From assembly GCA_036939355.1 (NCBI GenBank), contig JALLAP010000296.1, forward strand, positions 1 to 21,077: DNA of 21,077 nucleotides. Direction: 5' to 3'. Shown in pieces: positions 15,293 through 21,077 of the stretch (within the stretch, counting starts at the first letter, position 1; every line of letters starts with the position of its first letter). Under the pieces are notes generated by a model. The model was not told the origin of the DNA. It saw only the letters and a list, made by a program, of their open reading frames with translations, and ran no database searches. A program made the position numbers and the translations under genes. The DNA comes from Thalassiosira profunda (Eukaryota > Bacillariophyta > Thalassiosirophyceae > Thalassiosirales > Thalassiosiraceae).

Positions 15293-15680
15293 GTTGCTAT
15301 CGTACGCGACGGCGACACGCGGTGCATGCACCCTGCACTCCTCTACGATTGACCAACTGCAGATGATGCCCGCTGCCTCGCATTGCTGTGTTCTGCTGTG
15401 TTCCTCCTCCTCGCCCTCCTTCCTCCTCCTCCAGCTATTGTAGAGCTCAAGCCGACGACGTCGACGCCGAGTTTGCATTAATCGGTTCCACTTCTGAGAG
15501 CTTTTCTACGATAGCTCTGAAAATAGGTAGCATGATACCATTCTTAGGTATTGTCTTGAAATAAAGTGGTATGACAACCACCAACGGAAACAAGAAGATA
15601 CAGCTGCCGCTCCTCTTTTCAACATGTACAACTGTACAACCACCTCCCAGAGCCAGCTCTCCCCGACCCCCACCTGGACC
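15293..15680. other. Divergent promoter region between nuclease and DDX42-like genes
   Basis: This 388-bp stretch lies between two divergent starts. The nuclease frame stays open through 15293-15478, so part could be coding if the longer start is used. It holds the palindrome GTGCATGCAC at 15322-15331 and an AGAGCT/AGCTCT inverted pair around 15497-15518. The part next to the helicase gene is A+T-richer. No other gene is seen. Confidence 0.5.
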
Positions 15681-17861
15681 ATGGGCCTGTTCGACGCCGA
15701 GTCCGACAGCGACGACGCCGCCCCGCCGCTGTCCGCCGGCGATGCCCTCGGCGGCGACGACGACGAGGAGGAGGAGGAGGATCCGCTCGACGCCTACATG
15801 AAATCGCTGGGCGATGCACCCACGTCCACGAACGCGAGATCAGGCGGCGGGGGCGGGGGCCGGCTCGACGTCGACGCCGAGGACGAGGCCACGTCGCACT
15901 GGCGCACCCTCCCAAAGAAGGGCGGGGAATCGAGGGGCGGGGGAAGGCTGCTCCCCAAGCACGAGGGCGGGGACGGCTCGGCTGCGTCGTCGTTGTATGG
16001 GGGCAGGCACCACTCGCAAACGGCAGGCCAATCGGAGGCCCGGTCGGCCATGGCGGGCACCTTCGTCCGTGCCGGGGAAAAGAAGGGCGAGGCCGCGGCC
16101 AACTACAACGGGGGCGACGAGGAGGAGGAGGAATTGGACAATCTGCACTCCGTGAGGAAGAAGCAGGCGCAGATGCTCCACCGGGAGGTCGACCCTTTGG
16201 AGCACGTCGACCACCAAAAGTTACACTACGACGCCTTCCGCCGCGCCTTCTATTCCCCGAACGACACCCCCGCAGGAAGGGGATGGCGGAATGAGCACGA
16301 GGTATCTTTGACCCCGTCGCACTTCGATCCCACTTGGGGTTTGGGGAATTGAGCGAAGTGTTCCCGGAGGAGCTGACCCGGGCCATTGCAAAAGCGGGGT
16401 ACGATGCGCCCACGCTGGTGCAGAGCCAGACGCTGCCGGTGGCATTGAGCGGGAACGATGCGCTCATCACGGCGGCGACCGGCTCGGGAAAGACCCTGGC
16501 CTATATTTGGCCAATGGTGTGTCACATTAACGACCAGCCGCACATCGAACCGGGGGTGGATGGTCCCATCGGAATTGTTCTTACCCCCACGCGCGAGCTG
16601 GCCAAGCAGGTGTACAAATACGCCAGGACCTTCGTCGAGTGCATCGGCGGCAGGGCGGTGGAGGTCGCGGGGGCAACCGCGGGACGCGGGAGCTGACAAA
16701 AGAATTGAAGAGGGGATGCGAGATTGTCGTGAGCAGTCCGGGGAGATTGATCGATATGGTCAAGAAGAAGGGGACGAATTTGCGGAGGGTGACGTTTCTG
16801 GTGCTGGACGAGGCGGATCGCATGCTGGACATGGGGTTCGAGAAGCAGGTGGCGTCGATTTTGGAGAATGTGCGGCCGGACCGGCAGACGCTGTTGTTGT
16901 CGGCGACGTTTGGAAAACGAGTGGAACGGGTGGCACGGGGATGGCTGCGGAATCCGGTGAGGTGAGTGCAATGGACGCGGGCACTGTTTGGAGAACGCAC
17001 AGTGTCGCTGCGTTTGGGCTGGAGCTTGTGCTGCCTGTGTATCGAGCTTGCCGTACGTTGCACTTCTTTTCTGCGCTCTTTTTCTGTTGCACGCTGGTGG
17101 GTCAAAATCGGGGTGGCGCTAGGATTGCAATCGGTCGGACGGGAGCGTCCTCAGAGCACGTCGATAGCCATGTCATGGTCCTCCCTGGACGGAATGCGAA
17201 GGAGCAGTGGCTGACGGAGATGCTCCCGGTACTCTCGCCGCTGGGACGGTGCCTCGTGTTCGTCGCGACGCGGGCGGATTGCGACGTTCTATCCCAAATG
17301 GTGCAGCGCTCGCCGTCGTTCATGCACGGAGGCGGTTCCACAGTTGTGTCCATCCACGGTGACAAGGACCAGCGCGATCGAAACGCGGCCATCTCCCAAT
17401 TCAAGAAGAACCCCCAATCGATTCTGATTGCCACCGACGTGGCCGCTCGCGGTCTGGACATTCCCGGCGTCCAAACGGTGGTCAACTTTGATCCGGCAAA
17501 GAATATGGACGCGCACGTGCACAGGGTGGGAAGAGCAGGAAGGTTGCAGAAAGACGGGAGCAACCACCAGCGAGGAGCGGCGTACACCCTGCTGACGGAG
17601 AGGGATGCCAACTTCGCCATGTCGCTCGTCGAGGCGTTCGAACGGGAGGGACGGGAGGTCAGCCTCGAGCTGACCGCGCTGTCTCAGAAGAGCAATCGAT
17701 ATGGAGGCGGGAGGGGGAAGCGGAGCAAGGTTGGTCTGGGGTTTGCCGCCGACGCTGCAGGAGCGGTAGGAGCGGCGGGCACCGGAAGACAGGATGGGTC
17801 TTACTACGGACCCGCAACAACTGGCAGCCAACCAACCAAGAAGAAAAGTCGGTGGGGTTGA
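15681..17861 (+). CDS. DDX42: DDX42-like DEAD-box RNA helicase, two exons, two apparent base deletions
   Basis: An ATP-dependent RNA helicase of the DDX42/SF3b125 group, linked to U2 snRNP and pre-spliceosome assembly. The ATG at 15681 sits in ACCATGG. The acidic N-terminus has [19 protein letters not shown] and [16 protein letters not shown], both DDX42-type signatures. Helicase motifs follow: Q motif APTLVQSQ, motif [49 protein letters not shown] and HRVGRAGR. The intron is 16962-17122 (GTGAGT to TAG). The frame shifts by one base at 16331-16339 (CACTTGGGG) and at the GGGGG run 16669-16673. In both places one missing base accounts for the shift, and with both counted the spliced length is a whole number of codons (673 residues). 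The family match is intact across both breaks, so errors are likelier than a pseudogene. The tail is Gly-rich and basic, ending KKKSRWG. Confidence 0.92.
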
Positions 17862-18615
17862 TGCCTTTGCAAACTATGAGTAGAAAGCTACTGCCCTCCT
17901 CTTCGACTACCATACAATAGAGCAATTCTAATACAAAGTATCTGTCAAACAAACCCATTTTTTTTGCTTCGCTTCGCTCTTCAGCCTCTCGTTTGCTTCC
18001 GCGAACTGTCGAGCACTTTTTGACACCTTATTCTGACACCCCAGGCACATGATCGGGTGACGGGTCTAAGTTAGATGGGCGCACACCCTCGACTCGCAGT
18101 GTGGCGGACCGCGACCGGCTTCGGAAAGAATGCGCTAGCGTGTGTGCTCTACATAGAACTCGTGCTGCGAACTCAATCCGTCACTCGATCATGTGCCTCG
18201 CTCAGGCAGGGCAGTTGACACCATGTGAGAAGGGAAGAAAAGAGACGCCCATCGGCACAAGTGAGTTCTTCGCAGTTCGACGGAGTTCGCATGCAGTTTC
18301 TGATGCTTCCCTTCTTGCTTGCTCGTTCTTGCTGTCTTGCTCGCTCGTTGCACAAGCAACCGAGAAGGCAAGAAGAGAACCGATCGCAAAGCATCTCGGC
18401 TCCACGCACGAACGATCAATTGTCGTGGCGACAACATCAAGGTATCGCGCCTGCCGAGCAGTGGCCCGGAAGAGCCCGGAAGCGAAGAAGCGAGCCCGCG
18501 CGCGTGCCTCCAAACTATCGACAATTGCAATTGCAAATGAACTGCCCTTGCCCGCAATAGCCGCGCCATTGCAGCCATTGCAACCCAATAGCCCCACGTT
18601 CACGAGACGCAAGCC
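17862..18615. other. Intergenic region upstream of the HMG-box gene
   Basis: This 754-bp stretch holds the 3' end of the helicase transcript and the promoter of the HMG gene. Several frames are open because of the base composition, but none resembles a protein family. A T-run at 17958-17965 follows the helicase stop by about 100 bases. ATTGCAA words cluster at 18524-18582, just before the HMG start. No tRNA or other RNA gene was recognised. Confidence 0.45.
18524..18582 (+). promoter_or_regulatory. Cluster of ATTGCAA motifs upstream of HMG gene
   Basis: ATTGCAATTGCAA at 18524-18536 and CATTGCAGCCATTGCAA at 18566-18582 put four ATTGCA words in 59 bases, 34 to 92 bases before the ATG at 18616. 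TTGCAAT resembles a bZIP (C/EBP-like) half-site. The function is inferred from clustering and position only. Confidence 0.25.
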
Positions 18616-20271
18616 ATGCAAGGCCCCGACCGCGAGCGCCCCGGCGGCTCCGGCCCGCCCCTCCCCGCGGCTGCGACTGCCGCCGCCGCCAAGCCCAAGC
18701 GCCCCCTCAGCGCCTACAAGTAAGCTCCCCTTGCCTCCGCTTTGCTTATCACGATCCCTCACTCATCGCCACGCTCACATCATGTGTCATGTGCCCTGCC
18801 CCCAACCAACAGCCTCTTCTACCGCTACAAGCGCCAGAAGGTCCTCGCCGCCATCGCCCGCGGCGGGGCCACCCGCGCCTCCGTCCTGAAAATCATCGAG
18901 AAGCCCCCGGGCCTCGAGGACGTCGACGACCGGGCGCTCGACCACGTCGAATCCCCCAGCGGCCAGATGATCGTGACGTGCCTCGGCGCCCCCGCCGCGC
19001 CCCGCCGCGCCGCCATCCGCACCGCCATGGAGGGGCGGTTGCTCCCCCGCGACACCCGCGCCCGGTCCCACCGGAAGGACGCCATGATGGGGCTCCTCTC
19101 CTTCGTCGAGCTGGGCAAAATCATGAACGCGTCCTGGAAATCCTGCGACGCCGTGGCCCGCGAGACTTTTCGGGAGCTGGCCGAGGAGGGAAGGGAGGCG
19201 TACAATGCGCAGATGCAGCATTACCACGCGACGGCGCGGGGGGCGGCGAGGGACAAGGCCGCGAAGGCGATGCTGGGAGGGGACGGGGAGGGGAGGAGCA
19301 GGGAGGTGGAGGCGGCCCGGGCGATGGTGGCGGCGAGCAAGCGGAAGCGGGACGAGAGCCCCAGTCCAACGTCGAGCGCGGTGAGCGAGAGCGACGACGG
19401 GGCGAGCGCGGCCGCGGAGGAGAAGACATCGGTCCGCAAGAAATCGGAGTATCAGCGTCGTCAGGCCGATCTGCGGCGCCAGCTCGAGGAGATGCAGCAA
19501 GCGATGAAGCCCGGGGCGCGGCCGCCACCGCCTCCGCCACGCGCGCTCGCCCCGTCCGCGCCGCGCGCCTCCCTCCCGGGAACGGCGGCCCGCCCCTCCC
19601 CCGGCGCCCCGCCCCCGACGAGCCTCCTCGACCTCCTCGCGCGGCCGCCGGCCCCGCCCCTCGCCCTCCCGGCCACGTCGCCCGGGGCGCCCTCCCTCCC
19701 CCTCGCGGCCCTGCCGACGTCCACAATTGCAAGCCTCGCCTCCCTCTCCGACGCGGCATTGCGGTCGCGCATCCGCGACCTCGAGGCGGAGCTGGCGGAG
19801 GAGCGGTTGCGGTCGCGGATTCGCGAGCTCGAGGCGCGGTTGGCGAGCCAGCGGGGCGTGGAGGGGCGGCTGCGGGCGCACCTGGGCGTTGTGGCGGGGA
19901 CCCCGTCGTCCTCCGGCGCGATCTCTGGGGCGCCAATGCCGGCCCGAGCGTTGCCGCAGACCGACCCTCTCTGGTCCCTCGCCAATGCGCCCGCGTTCCC
20001 TCCCTCCTCTGCCCTGCCCGTCCGCGATCCGAGAGCATTGCAACAAGCCAGCGCATTGCAACAAGCCATGCAAGCCCGCGAGCGGACGGCGGCATTGGAG
20101 CGGGCCCTCCTGGAGCGGCGGGCCGCGCGGGACGCCGAGGCGCTCGCGCTCCGGGCGATGCAGCGGCGGCCGGCGGCAGTGCCGACGACGGAAGGAACGC
20201 GGCCCACTCCGGGAGGGAATCGGAATCGGCGGCCGAAGGAGAAGGGCGCGAAGCGGGCGAGGGACGAGTGA
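18616..20271 (+). CDS. HMG-box protein with long internal insertion and coiled coil, two exons
   Basis: A 520-residue nuclear DNA-binding protein. Exons are 18616-18719 and 18813-20271; the 93-base intron (GTAAGC to CAG) splits the codon for the Asn of KPKRPLSAYN. The HMG box starts KPKRPLSAYNLFYRYKRQKV (residues about 26-45) and resumes after about 80 extra residues with LLSFVELGKIMNASWKSCD and FRELAEEGREAYNAQMQHYH. Downstream are an Ala/Ser-rich acidic stretch, a Pro-rich stretch, two heptad-like charged helices (RSRIRDLEAELAEERLRSRI and onward, then RTAALERALLERRAARDAEA) likely to form a coiled coil, and a basic end (RRPKEKGAKRARDE) suitable as a nuclear localisation signal. It probably acts as an architectural chromatin or transcription factor. 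The start is chosen because it feeds the splice that completes the box. Confidence 0.88.
20035..20068 (+). repeat. Short in-frame tandem repeat in the HMG gene
   Basis: The 16-mer GCATTGCAACAAGCCA occurs at 20035-20050 and 20053-20068, an 18-base period encoding ALQQAS then ALQQAM in the predicted helical region. Replication slippage is the likely origin. Confidence 0.85.
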
Positions 20272-21077
20272 ATTGTCTCGTATTGGGGCGTGCATGCATG
20301 CGTATTCGGCACGTGGCCGGACATTCTATTTGGGGCTAATTTTCATTTGCATAAACTAGCTTGAGCTATTCTTTATCCTTACTTTGCAATTGTTTGAGGT
20401 TCCAGTATCCGGACTTACGCTGCACAAAATTGAGTACCATATTGACGACCTGCCATACCTTTTGATGTTTTCTACTGCAATAATCGAGATTTGATCGATA
20501 CTGGTATCTTCCGGCAGCACAATCCAACATTGACGCAATACACCGTTTCTCCGGCGTCATTGCTCGATATGACCCATTCGACCCGGCCCATCTATCAACG
20601 GCAGTATGATCCCAGCATCAAGCAAGGCTCGAAACCGCAAATGCCTCTTTGCCATTCCTATCAACTATTACTACTCATACGTATCTAATGCACACTGCGG
20701 CGGAGAGGACAGGGCGGGCGGAGTCAATTCTGCATGATGCAAGATAGTGTGGAGCCATTCTCCCAGGTGGACGGCATTGGGGCAGGTCTTGCCCGTTCAT
20801 CCTGCATGATGGGGGTCTTGCCCCACAGAATTCTGACAGGGGTCTTGCCCCACAGAATCTCATGGGGGTCTTGCTCTGTCCAAGCCCGAACTCCTTGGGT
20901 CACGAGGGTGCGCAAATGCGGCTCGAGCAGTTATTCAGTGTTACTCAGTACCGCTCGGGGGGAGCTTTCTGAACGCGACCGCCGCCAAAAATGACCTGCC
21001 CGGGCAGTTCGTGCGCTGAAATGGAAGAAAATTGGCGAGCAGAAATGAACTTCTACGTGGGAATGCATACAACAGGC
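20272..21077. other. Gene-poor right edge
   Basis: After the HMG stop there are 806 bases without a supported gene. The first 430 bases are A+T-richer and show only short frames with no recognisable protein. A short tandem repeat occupies about 20789-20881. From the ATG at 21021 a frame is open to the window end (19 codons, MEENWRAEMNFYV and onward), which could be the start of another gene but is too short to support. Confidence 0.5.
20789..20881 (+). repeat. Short tandem repeat with GGGGTCTTGCCCC core
   Basis: Units begin at 20812, 20839 and 20864-20865, a 26-27 base period: GGGGTCTTGCCCCACAGAAT twice exactly, then a decayed third copy GGGGTCTTGCTCTGTCC. A more diverged GGGGCAGGTCTTGCCC lies at 20789-20804. 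The cores are themselves partly self-complementary (GGGG/GGCA with TGCC/CCCC). Confidence 0.85.

Noticed and set aside
13841..15352. A 503-codon plus-strand frame opposite the nuclease gene
   Set aside because: Antisense to intact EEP catalytic motifs and EF-hand loops; its own translation shows no family.
18101..18889. Open frame upstream of and overlapping the HMG gene
   Set aside because: Low-complexity Ala/Pro/Ser/Arg content, crosses the HMG intron, and is in a different frame from the HMG box.
18787..20299. Long frames on both strands over the HMG gene
   Set aside because: Gly/Arg/Pro-rich shadows; only the spliced frame from 18616 gives an HMG box.
20356..20688. Short frames on both strands at 20.4-20.7 kb
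   Set aside because: No recognisable protein, no splice context and an A+T-richer composition; treated as intergenic.
21021..21077. Open frame reaching the right edge
   Set aside because: Only 19 codons are visible, too few to support a gene, though a gene starting here cannot be excluded.
1..21077. tRNA, rRNA, CRISPR array, prophage or complete transposon
   Set aside because: I looked for TTC-loop and anticodon-like structures, regular spaced repeats, integrase or reverse-transcriptase motifs and long terminal repeats, and saw none.

Overview
The window looks like nuclear DNA of a unicellular stramenopile alga, most likely a GC-rich diatom of the Thalassiosira type. This is inference. The evidence is (i) eukaryotic gene families interrupted by short GT-AG introns of about 85-250 bases, (ii) a RING plus Sel1-repeat protein of the kind greatly expanded in diatoms, (iii) a diverged heat-shock-factor DNA-binding domain and an HMG box with a long internal insertion, both common in diatoms, and (iv) very compact gene spacing on both strands. 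Nothing bacterial, viral or organellar was recognised.

Layout, left to right. 1-1222 (-): 5' part of the LCB1 subunit of serine palmitoyltransferase, running off the left edge and interrupted by one N that hides missing sequence. 1728-3018 (+): three-exon HSF-type transcription factor. 3157-4381 (-): two-exon lysine methyltransferase like EEF2KMT/FAM86. 4628-4852 (+): 74-residue mitochondrial-type microprotein resembling CEBPZOS, followed only 16 bases later by 4869-5330 (+), a small protein with a signal peptide. 5376-6223 (-): RING/Sel1 protein with a frame break. 6756-10821 (+): two-exon large subunit of the nuclear cap-binding complex (CBP80) with an unusual RG-rich N-terminus. 10957-11358 (-) and 12294-12767 (+): a divergent pair of paralogous small proteins of unknown function sharing a 109-bp perfect inverted repeat, with repeats and foldback structures between them. 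12896-15292 (-): CCR4-type endonuclease/exonuclease/phosphatase whose catalytic domain is split by a two-EF-hand cassette. 15681-17861 (+): DDX42-like DEAD-box helicase with two apparent single-base deletions in homopolymers. 18616-20271 (+): two-exon HMG-box protein. 20272-21077: gene-poor edge with a short tandem repeat.

The genes do not form one pathway. Several concern RNA and gene expression: cap binding, a pre-mRNA helicase, a CCR4-type nuclease, HSF and HMG transcription or chromatin factors, and a translation-factor-type methyltransferase. Most neighbours are divergent (sharing 250-950 bp promoter regions) or convergent (46-139 bp between stop codons). Three coding regions carry a gap or frame break, two of them at homopolymers, which points to sequencing or assembly error more than to decay.

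The most interesting signals are the EF-hand cassette inside the nuclease, the inverted paralogue pair with its near-identical 3' halves, the RG-rich CBP80, and the 16-base spacing between the two small genes near 4.85 kb.
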